From NCBI GenBank assembly GCA_964508085.1, contig CAZDTI010000117.1, positions 1-20,926 on the forward strand: a stretch of 20,926 nucleotides of DNA. Direction: 5' to 3'. The notes under the pieces are model-generated. The model was not told where the DNA came from and made no database searches. It was given only the letters and a program-made list of their open reading frames with translations. Below, piece after piece: positions 8,509 to 14,993 of the stretch (position 1 is the first letter of the stretch; each line of letters starts with the position of its first letter). Made by a program: the position numbers and the translations under genes. This stretch comes from CALGLS01 sp964508085. GTDB lineage: Bacteria > Bacteroidota > Bacteroidia > Chitinophagales > Saprospiraceae.

Positions 8509-10089
8509 CTATAGGTTGATGTAAGAAAATTGTAGTTTTTCTAATTGTAGTTTCAAGTTCTTCAAACTGCTTTCCACTTCCATGAAATTCTTTTTGACAA
8601 TTTCCGCGTAAGCCGCATCAACAAACAAATTATGCTCCAGCTCATTGATTTCATCTGGCTGATTGTTGGCAATGTTTTCCAATTGTTGCTCAATGAAACG
8701 CGTTAATTTTTGGTAGCGTTCATCCCAGAATTTTTGTACAATTTCATGTGGCTTTTTCTGAATGATTTCTTTCCTGTCCGCTAGTTTTGTATCGAGTTGG
8801 TACACATTATCTTGAGAGTCATGATGAACGACAATGCTGTGGTTTTCCTTACTTTTTGAACTCCGAATTCGATTGACTAAGTTTTTATTTTCATCAAAAA
8901 AGTTGATAACTATAGGTTCTTCAATCGTGAGTTGCCGGTACTGTTTGATAGAAATAAGCGCCCCATTAAAACGACTGTCTTCCTTTTTTATCCGAAAAAA
9001 ATCGTCATCAATAGCAAACAATTCCTCACTGTTGACCACATGGGAGATATTGATCTCTGAATCCACATCTTCCTGAAATTCTTTCACCTCCTTTTTTAGC
9101 ATTGTTAGATTTACCGCCATGGTATAACCATGTTTGGCAATGGCTTCGGAGATTATTTCATTGATAACCGGTTTTTGTTCTGGGCTGCTCCACAGACAAT
9201 GATTCATCAGGAAGCAATCCATTAAATCCACTTTACTTCGGCCATTTAAATAAGCAGAGGTCCGAAGCAATCTAACAATCTTTTTCCAACGTCGATCATG
9301 CACAATAATCGGAGCCTTACTGTTATTCGAGCGAGCATTATGGGCAATGATCTTTACTTTGACCAATTGGATCGTATTTAATATCTCCGGTCCCAATTCG
9401 ACTTGGTCAATCTTCTTTGCCCATTCTGAAAGTGTATTGTTACTGATTTTAAGGGGTTCAGGAATGTCATCTTCATAAACATCCTTAACATCTGTAATCA
9501 TGTTTAGGAAATTCTTGAACTGCTTGATGTTCCCCATCTCATGCCGAACTAAAAAACGATCCCAGATGGGAGCGAGGTTGGCATTTCTGGGCGGCAACTC
9601 ATTGGAAGCTGTAATGATTCCTCTGATATTTACTTTCAAGTCTTCATCACCATTCCGATAAATTTTTTCATTGAGAATGGTTAATAAGGCGTTTTGAATC
9701 GCAGGTCCTGCTTTCCAAATTTCATCCAGAAAAACAATATTCGCTCCCGGCAAATAGCGCTCAGTAAGACGCTCATATTTATCTTCGTCCTTGAGCTTCT
9801 TGATGGACACTGGCCCAAAAACCTCGTCAGGTGTACTGAACTTGCTCATGAGGTATTCAAAAGATACCCCATCTAAAAAAGCAAACTTCAACCGTCGAGC
9901 AATCAAACTTTTTCCCACTCCCGGAGGTCCCAACAAAAAAATACTTTCTCCAGCAATGGACGTTAAAAAAGCCAAATGCACAGGATCTTCTCGCTCATAG
10001 AGTCCTTGGCAAAGTGCCTTAAGCAAGCGGCTGGTTTTTTGCCGAACACCAGTAGAAGTATCGTTGGAAGTACCTGTAGGATCTGTCAT
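8509..10089 (-). CDS. ravA: RavA-like MoxR-family AAA+ ATPase
   Basis: 526 residues from the ATG at 10089; E. coli RavA has 498. Conserved elements: Walker A GPPGVGKS (54-61), the RavA-typical stretch FEYLMSKFSTPDEVFGP (about 77-93), Walker B IVFLDE (118-123) followed by IWKAGPAIQNALL, and sensor 1 ASNE (161-164). The C-terminal third is charged and likely holds the RavA-specific extension, which I cannot assign in detail. MoxR ATPases are chaperone-like remodellers that work with a VWA protein; here viaA is immediately downstream with a TAGATG junction. A reading frame continues upstream to an ATG at 10254, but that extension runs through the terminator and into the tRNA-Phe gene and must be spurious. 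The promoter should lie in 10090-10187; no convincing TAnnTTTG is seen there. Confidence 0.9.
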   Translation of the reverse strand: MTDPTGTSNDTSTGVRQKTSRLLKALCQGLYEREDPVHLAFLTSIAGESIFLLGPPGVGKSLIARRLKFAFLDGVSFEYLMSKFSTPDEVFGPVSIKKLKDEDKYERLTERYLPGANIVFLDEIWKAGPAIQNALLTILNEKIYRNGDEDLKVNIRGIITASNELPPRNANLAPIWDRFLVRHEMGNIKQFKNFLNMITDVKDVYEDDIPEPLKISNNTLSEWAKKIDQVELGPEILNTIQLVKVKIIAHNARSNNSKAPIIVHDRRWKKIVRLLRTSAYLNGRSKVDLMDCFLMNHCLWSSPEQKPVINEIISEAIAKHGYTMAVNLTMLKKEVKEFQEDVDSEINISHVVNSEELFAIDDDFFRIKKEDSRFNGALISIKQYRQLTIEEPIVINFFDENKNLVNRIRSSKSKENHSIVVHHDSQDNVYQLDTKLADRKEIIQKKPHEIVQKFWDERYQKLTRFIEQQLENIANNQPDEINELEHNLFVDAAYAEIVKKNFMEVESSLKNLKLQLEKLQFSYINL

Positions 10090-10187
10090 GCTGTAGTTGT
10101 ATTTTTCAAAATTTCTATTGCCAGAATAACAATAGAGCTGGAGAATAGTTGAGCTGGAAAGAAAAGAGTTCGACCTTGTAACTAAAC

Positions 10188-10216
10188 AAAAAAGGCCCCC
10201 ATAAAAATGAGAGCCT
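10188..10216 (-). terminator. Rho-independent terminator of tRNA-Phe
   Basis: On the reverse strand, AGGCTCTCAT (10216-10207), a TTTT loop and ATGGGGGCCT (10202-10193) form a 10-bp stem with two G-U pairs, followed by T6 (10193-10188). It lies 9 nt downstream of the tRNA 3' end and separates it from ravA. Confidence 0.75.
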
Positions 10217-10224
10217 CTTTCCGG

Positions 10225-10297
10225 TGGTGCCTCCAGGAATCGAACCAGGGACACATGGATTTTCAGTCCATTGCTCTACCAACTGAGCTAAGGCACC
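10225..10297 (-). tRNA. tRNA-Phe (anticodon GAA)
   Basis: A 73-nt complete cloverleaf on the reverse strand: acceptor GGTGCCT/AGGCACC, D stem GCTC/GAGC, anticodon stem ATGGA/TCCAT around loop CTGAAAA (anticodon GAA at 10264-10262), 5-nt variable loop, T arm CCTGG-TTCGATT-CCAGG, discriminator A. The 3' CCA is not encoded. It has its own promoter (10345-10375) and terminator (10188-10216). Confidence 0.97.
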
Positions 10298-10344
10298 GTT
10301 GCAAGAAGTATTAGACTATTGTCCTAGACTCCTTTTGAGCGCTG

Positions 10345-10375
10345 CAAATGTAGATTCTTTTTTTATTAACCACAA
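10345..10375 (-). promoter_or_regulatory. Bacteroidota-type promoter of tRNA-Phe
   Basis: On the reverse strand, TTG (10375-10373), a 20-nt spacer and TACATTTG (10352-10345) match the -33/-7 consensus. The predicted start near 10338 leaves about 40 nt of 5' leader before the mature tRNA. Confidence 0.6.
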
Positions 10376-10465
10376 GTAATAGGGAGATTTATTTTTAAAC
10401 AAATTTAGGAGGGAGGAACTGCTAATTGTAGATAAACTCTTTCCAGACCAAGATTTTCTTGTACG

Positions 10466-10484
10466 TAGGCTCTCCCCTTTAGGG
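10466..10484. repeat. Dispersed 19-bp intergenic repeat, copy 2
   Basis: TAGGCTCTCCCCTTTAGGG differs from 1454-1472 at one position. In this copy it is embedded in a larger imperfect hairpin running from about 10462 to 10500 (TACGTAGGCTCTCCCC against GGGGTGGGGCTGCGTA). It lies 37 bp downstream of the ABC transporter stop, where it could also serve as a 3' end structure. Confidence 0.55.
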
Positions 10485-10520
10485 GGGTGGGGCTGCGTAG
10501 GTAGAAAGTTGGCAGCGGTT

Positions 10521-12278
10521 TCATTGAGAAAACTGCATCTCATACAAATCCCGATAATGCCCGTCCTCCATGCGCAATAACTCCTCATGAGGCCCAAATT
10601 CCATAATATTTCCTTTGTCCAAAACCATAATATTGTTCGCGTGACGAATGGTAGAAAGTCGGTGTGCAATGATGATAGAGGTTCGTTTATCAATTAATTT
10701 CTCAATAGCATACTGAATCACCGCTTCCGTCTCCGGATCAATAGACGAAGTGGCCTCATCTAGAATTAAAATATCAGGATCGAAAACGAGGGCTCTTACA
10801 AAAGAAATTAATTGTCGCTGGCCAAGAGATAAGGTCGCACCCCGCTCCATTACCTCATAATCATAACCTCCTGGCAGCTTTTCTATAAATCGATGAGCTC
10901 CAATCAATTTCGCCGCAGCAATAACCTCTTCCTTCGTTATTCGATCATCTCGAAGGTTGATGTTTTCATAAACGGAACCTGAAAATAAAAACACATCCTG
11001 TAATACTACGGCAATACGTTTCCGGAAACTAGCCAATTCATAGTCCTTAATATCTACATCATCAATCAGAATGCCTCCGGATTGAATTTCATAGAATCGG
11101 TTGAGAATATTTATAATCGTTGTTTTACCAGAACCGGTGCTTCCCACTATGGCTAATGTCTCTCCAGGTTTTATGTCAAAGCTAATGTTTTTGAGAATGT
11201 AATTCGGAAGGTTGTATGCAAAGTTGACTTCTTCGAATCGAACCTTACCACTTAGTCTCGGAGCCTCTATCTTTCCGGTGTTTGCAATTATGCTATGGTC
11301 GTCTAGCAAATCGAAAACTCTTTCTGAAGCCACTAAACCCATTTGCAGCGTATTGAACTTATCAGCCAACATCCTAATCGGACGGAACATCATGGAAAGG
11401 TAAATGGGAAATGCAACCATAGCACCCGCAGTTACTCCTGCCCCGACCATTGCTTCTCGTGCCCCAAACCAAACCATCAGACCAAGTGCCATTGCAGAAA
11501 TGATTTCGACAACTGGAAAAAACACCGCATAATACAGGATAGAATCTAAATTAGCTTGTGTATAAGTTCTGTTGATTTCTTTAAAACGAGACATCTCTTG
11601 CTGCTCTGCGTTGAATATTTGAACCACCTGCATTCCACTAATACGCTCTTGTAAAAATGCATTCATAGTCGACACCTGATTCCGCACCGTCTGAAAAGCA
11701 ACTTTTACTTTCTCTTTAAAAATATAAGTCGCTAAAAATAAGAGTGGAAGAACGCTCAAACAAACCAAAGTCAATTCCCAGCTGGTATACAACATAATTC
11801 CGAACACCGCTAACACTGTTAATACATCTGCTACAATCGTGATGACGCCTTCCGTGAAAATTCTATTGATTGTTTCGATATCACTAATGGTTCTGGTGGT
11901 AGAGGTTCCAATTGGAGTGTTGTCAAAATACTTCAATCGGAGATTGATAAGGTGCTTGAAAACTTGCATCCTCAAATCCCGGATGACGGATTGGCCCAGC
12001 CAATTAGTAGAATAGATAAAAACATAACGTAAGGCCACTTCAAAAAATAAAGTACCGATGATAATCATCAGTATCCGGTTCATACCTGGGATATCAAATT
12101 TAAAGACATAATCGTCTATCATCACATTGATAAGGTAAGGACGAACGACGGCCAAAGGTGCTAGGATAACAGCTAGGATAGCAGCTAATGCGAATATACC
12201 TCGGTAGGGCCGGGCCCAACCTAGGAGCCGCCATAGCAATGAAATGTCCGCTTTGTTTTTGTTCTGCTCCGTACTCAT
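10521..12278 (-). CDS. ABC exporter half-transporter (fused permease and ATPase), MdlB/MsbA-like
   Basis: 585 residues. The N-terminal transmembrane domain (about 25-315) has six hydrophobic segments of the type I exporter fold. The ATPase domain (about 345-580) has Walker A GSTGSGKT (379-386), Q-loop Gln427, signature LSLGQ (483-487), Walker B ILILDE with catalytic Glu508, D-loop and H-loop His539 (IIAHRLST). The signature departs from LSGGQ at its third position, as seen in MdlB/YheH-type halves of heterodimeric exporters; a partner half would be expected but none is in the window. The substrate (lipid, peptide or drug) cannot be read from sequence. The start ATG at 12278 lies about 64 nt below the start predicted from the -7 box at 12349-12356. 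Confidence 0.92.
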   Translation of the reverse strand: MSTEQNKNKADISLLWRLLGWARPYRGIFALAAILAVILAPLAVVRPYLINVMIDDYVFKFDIPGMNRILMIIIGTLFFEVALRYVFIYSTNWLGQSVIRDLRMQVFKHLINLRLKYFDNTPIGTSTTRTISDIETINRIFTEGVITIVADVLTVLAVFGIMLYTSWELTLVCLSVLPLLFLATYIFKEKVKVAFQTVRNQVSTMNAFLQERISGMQVVQIFNAEQQEMSRFKEINRTYTQANLDSILYYAVFFPVVEIISAMALGLMVWFGAREAMVGAGVTAGAMVAFPIYLSMMFRPIRMLADKFNTLQMGLVASERVFDLLDDHSIIANTGKIEAPRLSGKVRFEEVNFAYNLPNYILKNISFDIKPGETLAIVGSTGSGKTTIINILNRFYEIQSGGILIDDVDIKDYELASFRKRIAVVLQDVFLFSGSVYENINLRDDRITKEEVIAAAKLIGAHRFIEKLPGGYDYEVMERGATLSLGQRQLISFVRALVFDPDILILDEATSSIDPETEAVIQYAIEKLIDKRTSIIIAHRLSTIRHANNIMVLDKGNIMEFGPHEELLRMEDGHYRDLYEMQFSQ

Positions 12279-12348
12279 GGTTAGTTAAACAAGGATATTG
12301 GGTTCTGGTTTTGGTTTGTGGTTAATATTTTAAGAAATAGGAAGAAGG

Positions 12349-12356
12349 CAAATATA
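12349..12356 (-). promoter_or_regulatory. -7 box TATATTTG for the ABC exporter gene
   Basis: Exact TAnnTTTG on the reverse strand upstream of the ABC exporter ATG. No TTG is present 19-21 nt further upstream, so support is partial. Confidence 0.35.
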
Positions 12357-12391
12357 GTACAATCGTTTTATTTTATCGGTGCTTTTGTGGC

Positions 12392-12572
12392 GCTCCTATG
12401 GAGCTCAATCCAATGTCTTGATAATTTGCTACAAAAATCTAGTCCCGCTGGGACTGGATTGATGATGTTTTAGACATTTCATTAGAAATGTCATAGTTGC
12501 GTTTCTTCAACTCCATAGGAGTTCAATTTTTGTAGTAGGATAGTAGTGGATATATTCGAGCTCCCTAGGAGC
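12392..12572. repeat. Four-palindrome module, left copy
   Basis: Four short palindromes with 3-nt loops lie in order: GCTCC-TAT-GGAGC (12392-12404), AGTCCC-GCT-GGGACT (12441-12455), AACTCC-ATA-GGAGTT (12509-12523), GCTCC-CTA-GGAGC (12560-12572). A wider inverted repeat brackets the middle two: CTACAAAAAT (12429-12438) with ATTTTTGTAG (12526-12535). GGAGCTC in the first palindrome can also pair with GAGCTCC in the last. An additional hairpin, GACATTTC-ATTA-GAAATGTC (12473-12492), is present only in this copy. It fills most of the gap between the ABC exporter and the transposase stop. Confidence 0.85.
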
Positions 12573-12580
12573 GACACCCA

Positions 12581-13039
12581 TCAATTCCAATCAAAAAAAT
12601 ATTTTTCATCATGTTCAATTTCAAATTTTTTCAAAAAATTGTAATACTCATCTTTGAAGGTATACTTTTTATGATGTATTGGTTGGTTAAGAATATAGCG
12701 AACAACCCTGTGCAAGTGAGACTTAGAATAGCTAAATGCTCCATAGCCGTTTTGCCATGAAAATTTACCAGAGATCCACCCTTTTTCGTTTATCCATCTG
12801 GAAGAACTCGATTTAATATTTCTAGCCATCTCAGAAATGGAAACCATTGGATGTAGTCCAATAAGGATGTGACAGTGATCAGGGTTACAATAAATCGCTA
12901 ACGGCCTAGATTTTTTATTTGTAATAATTCCCTGCATGTATTTTTCAATAGACGGTCTGTACTCCTCAAGAATCAGATTCTGCCTTCCTTTAACGGCAAA
13001 TACAATTTGTACTAAAATTTGGGTATATGTGTTAGCCAT
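12581..13039 (-). CDS. HUH/Y1 transposase, IS200-like / REP-associated tyrosine transposase family
   Basis: 152 residues, typical length for a stand-alone Y1_Tnp domain. The HUH pair is His55-Cys-His57 in PDHCHILIG. The probable nucleophile is Tyr115 in VRYILNQ, with Gln119 four residues later as in IS608 TnpA helix D. WQNGYGAFSYS (95-105) and the C-terminal HHKK-x-FKDEY stretch are typical of the Bacteroidota branch. The frame is intact, so the protein may be active. These enzymes cut single-stranded DNA beside hairpins. The gene lies between the two four-palindrome modules. Its ATG directly follows a (GTTT)7 tract, which reads (AAAC)7 in the transcript. No TnpB/IscB-like gene accompanies it. 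Confidence 0.88.
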   Translation of the reverse strand: MANTYTQILVQIVFAVKGRQNLILEEYRPSIEKYMQGIITNKKSRPLAIYCNPDHCHILIGLHPMVSISEMARNIKSSSSRWINEKGWISGKFSWQNGYGAFSYSKSHLHRVVRYILNQPIHHKKYTFKDEYYNFLKKFEIEHDEKYFFDWN

Positions 13040-13067
13040 GTTTGTTTGTTTGTTTGTTTGTTTGTTT
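13040..13067. repeat. (GTTT)7 tetranucleotide microsatellite
   Basis: Seven perfect GTTT units, (AAAC)7 on the coding strand of the transposase, end right at its ATG (13039-13037). They occupy the position of the ribosome-binding region; the right-hand hairpin module begins 1-4 nt beyond. Confidence 0.9.
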
Positions 13068-13070
13068 GCC

Positions 13071-13244
13071 GCTCCGATGGAGCTCTATTCCCACGTATAA
13101 CTTTTTCTACAAAGATGTCGTCCCGATGGGACTATTCAGGGTGTCAATTTTTCGATTCTTTTAGTATGATTTGTATAAACAACTCCGTAGGAGTGGCATC
13201 TTTGTAGCCTAGAATAGGCGAAAAGATTCGAGCTCCCTAGGAGC
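13071..13244. repeat. Four-palindrome module, right copy
   Basis: Order as in the left copy: GCTCC-GAT-GGAGC (13071-13083), GTCCC-GAT-GGGAC (13120-13132), ACTCC-GTA-GGAGT (13182-13194), GCTCC-CTA-GGAGC (13232-13244). The first-to-second and third-to-fourth offsets are 49 and 50 bp, against 49 and 51 in the left copy. The wider inverted repeat is CTACAAAGATG (13107-13117) with CATCTTTGTAG (13197-13207), a perfect 11 bp. The outer ends TGCCGCTCC (13067-13075) and GGAGCGGCA (13240-13248) are also complementary. Between these elements the two copies have diverged. Confidence 0.85.
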
Positions 13245-13269
13245 GGCACCTGCTACATCTCGATCCACC

Positions 13270-13983
13270 TCACCCCAAAACCCCCTCATCCCCAAAACTA
13301 TAATACCCTTGCTCAGAAACAATCAAATGATCGATCACCGAAATATCAATCGTCTCCCCAGCTTTGCGTAGTTTTCTAGTGATATTAATGTCCGCTTGAC
13401 TTGGCGTCAAGCTGCCAGACGGATGATTATGACAAAGTATAATAGAAGAAGCCAAGGCTTGGACCGCAATCTTAAAGATAATTTTCCCATCTACTACTGT
13501 CCCAGATACACCACCACGGCTAATACGTTTTTTAGCAAAAACCTGATTGGCTCTGTTAAGTAATAAAATCCAAAACTCCTCATAGGGTAAGTCCATAATG
13601 CTCGGTGCGATGACATTGTAGGCATCCTTACTAGATCGAATCACTGGTCGGGTTTTAATGTCTGTGGTTTGCCGCCGTCGCCCCAACTCCAGGGCAGCTA
13701 CAATACTAATAGCCTTTGCTTCCCCAATGCCTTTGAAAGACATTAGCTCAGAGATATTCTTTCGACCAAGTAACCTAAGGTCATTCTCGGCGGACTTTAA
13801 TATATCTTGGCAGAGGCCAAGGGCCGTTTGTTCACGGGACCCGGAGCCAATAAGTATGGCTAGTAATTCTGCATCAGAAAGAATCCCTTTGCCTTTGAGT
13901 AATAATTTTTCTCTGGGACGATCTTCTTCGGCCCATGATTTGATCCCTATTACCGGTTTCGTGTATGCGTTGTTATTTTTCAT
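13270..13983 (-). CDS. radC: RadC family JAB/MPN-domain protein
   Basis: 237 residues, full length for the family. An N-terminal helix-hairpin-helix region (about 30-105, with FKGIGEAKA) precedes the JAB domain, which carries the metalloprotease-like motif H185-N-H187-PSG...D198 (HNHPSGSLTPSQAD). Historically named a DNA repair protein, but its biochemical role is unsettled; RadC-like genes are often found near mobile DNA, and here the transposase element lies directly downstream. The ATG at 13983 lies only 20 nt beyond the terminator-like hairpin 14003-14036. The last 26 bp between the hairpin module and the stop codon contain nothing notable. Confidence 0.93.
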   Translation of the reverse strand: MKNNNAYTKPVIGIKSWAEEDRPREKLLLKGKGILSDAELLAILIGSGSREQTALGLCQDILKSAENDLRLLGRKNISELMSFKGIGEAKAISIVAALELGRRRQTTDIKTRPVIRSSKDAYNVIAPSIMDLPYEEFWILLLNRANQVFAKKRISRGGVSGTVVDGKIIFKIAVQALASSIILCHNHPSGSLTPSQADINITRKLRKAGETIDISVIDHLIVSEQGYYSFGDEGVLG

Positions 13984-14002
13984 TTCTGTTATTAGGAGTT
14001 AT

Positions 14003-14036
14003 AAAAAATCGGAAGCACTAAAGAATAGCACTTCCG
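14003..14036 (-). terminator. Rho-independent terminator-like hairpin upstream of radC
   Basis: Reverse strand: CGGAAGTGCTA (14036-14026), loop TTCTT, TAGTGCTTCCG (14020-14010), an 11-bp stem with two G-U pairs, then A and T6 (14008-14003). It lies 97 bp after the stop of the PUR-domain gene and 20 bp before the radC ATG, so it is either that gene's terminator or an attenuator in the radC leader. Confidence 0.6.
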
Positions 14037-14133
14037 GAATCATAGCCTTGCAAATTAGGCGCGTGACTAACCACTCAGTGAACCATAATAAATGGTCGGG
14101 GAGTAAAACAAGGCAGGTTTAGCTTTTACTGCA

Positions 14134-14565
14134 CTAAGCGGCCGGTGCGGTGTTTAAATTCAATTTTTCCAATCGAATAGTGATCGCTCCTGGCTGACGT
14201 TGCAATTCTTCCGAAATGGTCATCGTGTTATTACCTTGTTTGTAAAGCAAAGCCAAATCGGCATCTTCTTTCTTCGTCCATGGTTCGTAGGCATTGGCGT
14301 ATTTTTGTTTTGCTTTTGCAATTTTAGCTGCTCTTGTGGTTTCCTTTCGAGTAAAATTGACCAAACTGCTTGTAACTTTGGAAGCTACTTGCGCTATCTC
14401 ATTTTCAAAGATGAAAATCTGTCTTCTTTCCGTACTGCCATCTTCTTTTGTTTTGACTTCGCTGATCACTAAATAATTAGAACCATTCTCCGCTTCTTTT
14501 ATGTCAAAATAGAAAGTACGTGTTTTTGATTCTACGCTCGTTGTGTACAAGGTTTGCTTTTTCAT
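14134..14565 (-). CDS. PUR-domain (DUF3276-like) nucleic-acid-binding protein with C-terminal helix-turn-helix
   Basis: 143 residues. Residues 1-75 resemble the bacterial PUR-alpha-like fold (DUF3276): strands around TRTFYFDIKEAENGSNYLVI, a charged turn, then RRQIFIFENEIAQVASKV. A basic linker (about 74-92) leads to residues 94-137, with PWTKKEDADLALLYKQG and ISEELQRQPGAITIRLEKL, which fit a Myb/SANT-like helix-turn-helix with two conserved tryptophan/leucine-type helices. PUR proteins bind single-stranded DNA or RNA, and a Borrelia member (BpuR) acts as a regulator. Typical DUF3276 proteins have only the PUR part; the attached second binding domain is the odd feature. Function here is inferred: a nucleic-acid-binding regulator. 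No promoter box is recognised. Confidence 0.75.
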   Translation of the reverse strand: MKKQTLYTTSVESKTRTFYFDIKEAENGSNYLVISEVKTKEDGSTERRQIFIFENEIAQVASKVTSSLVNFTRKETTRAAKIAKAKQKYANAYEPWTKKEDADLALLYKQGNNTMTISEELQRQPGAITIRLEKLNLNTAPAA

Positions 14566-14993
14566 GTCGTTTGATTTTAAATGTTTTGAAATAAGTCTAC
14601 ACTAATAGGTTGCAGAAGAGGGGTGAATTCCATAAACGAAAATGGACTTTTTGTTGAATTTTTATTTTTGTAATATTTAATTACTTGATATTCATTTAAT
14701 TATGAAAGTTTTTTGAAGTGACTTTTTTTAGCCAATTTTTTCTTTTTTTTAATTGGGGGTTGAAAAAAGGGGAGAATTGAAATCAATTATGATCCATATT
14801 GAAGTAGGGTGTTGATTTATCACTCAACTAAAAGCGGACTCAGGCGTTTAAATACTACAGATTATTAAAAGACACTTTTCCCTGTGTTTCGATCTATTCA
14901 TCACATGTGAACAATTAGCAACAGACAGATTCAGAAAAGATGATTAGTGGGAAATTAATAGTTAAAAGCTAACAATTAAAAGTTGAATAAAAT
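14566..14993. other. 428-bp gene-free, AT-rich spacer
   Basis: No open frame of note lies between the divergent PUR-domain and epimerase genes. A TATTTTTG at 14663-14670 (+) matches the -7 consensus but is over 300 bp from the epimerase ATG. TCACATGTGA at 14901-14910 is a perfect 10-bp palindrome about 84 bp upstream of the ATG and could be an operator. AGTTAAAAGCTAAC and AATTAAAAGTTGAA (14960-14987) are adjacent imperfect direct repeats just before the start. The stretch 14640-14780 is rich in T and A runs. Confidence 0.5.

Larger units (their letters stand above)
12392..13244 (-). mobile_element. Putative IS200/RAYT-like element: Y1 transposase between two direct hairpin modules
   Basis: The Y1 transposase gene (12581-13039) is bracketed by two same-orientation copies of a ~180-bp four-palindrome module. 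IS200/IS605-type enzymes read hairpins on one DNA strand at both ends, so direct rather than inverted end structures are what that mechanism predicts. No target-site duplication is expected for this family. Exact element ends are not determined; the modules could instead be REP-like repeats associated with a domesticated transposase. Confidence 0.5.

Noticed and set aside
10090..10254. N-terminal extension of RavA by 55 residues to an ATG at 10254
   Set aside because: It would translate through the terminator and into the tRNA-Phe gene; the extension has no RavA character, and ATG 10089 gives the family length.
6880..10297. Genomic island integrated at tRNA-Phe
   Set aside because: No integrase gene and no repeat of the tRNA 3' end are seen in the window; ravA-viaA simply lies downstream of the tRNA.
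12392..13244. CRISPR-like array (short palindromes about 50-60 bp apart)
   Set aside because: The palindromes are 13-15 bp and of different sequence, occur as two sets of four around a gene, and the intervening sequences are partly homologous between sets; no cas genes are present.
13658..14122. 154-residue forward frame
   Set aside because: It overlaps radC and its terminator on the opposite strand, shows no recognisable family, and is best explained as a mirror of radC codon use.
14663..14670. Promoter TATTTTTG for the epimerase gene
   Set aside because: It matches the -7 consensus but lies more than 300 bp upstream in a T-rich stretch where chance matches are likely, and it lacks a -33 box.
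14901..14910. CRP-type operator
   Set aside because: TCACATGTGA is palindromic, but the half-sites are in the everted order relative to TGTGA-N6-TCACA and directly abut, so it does not fit a CRP site; kept only as an unassigned palindrome.
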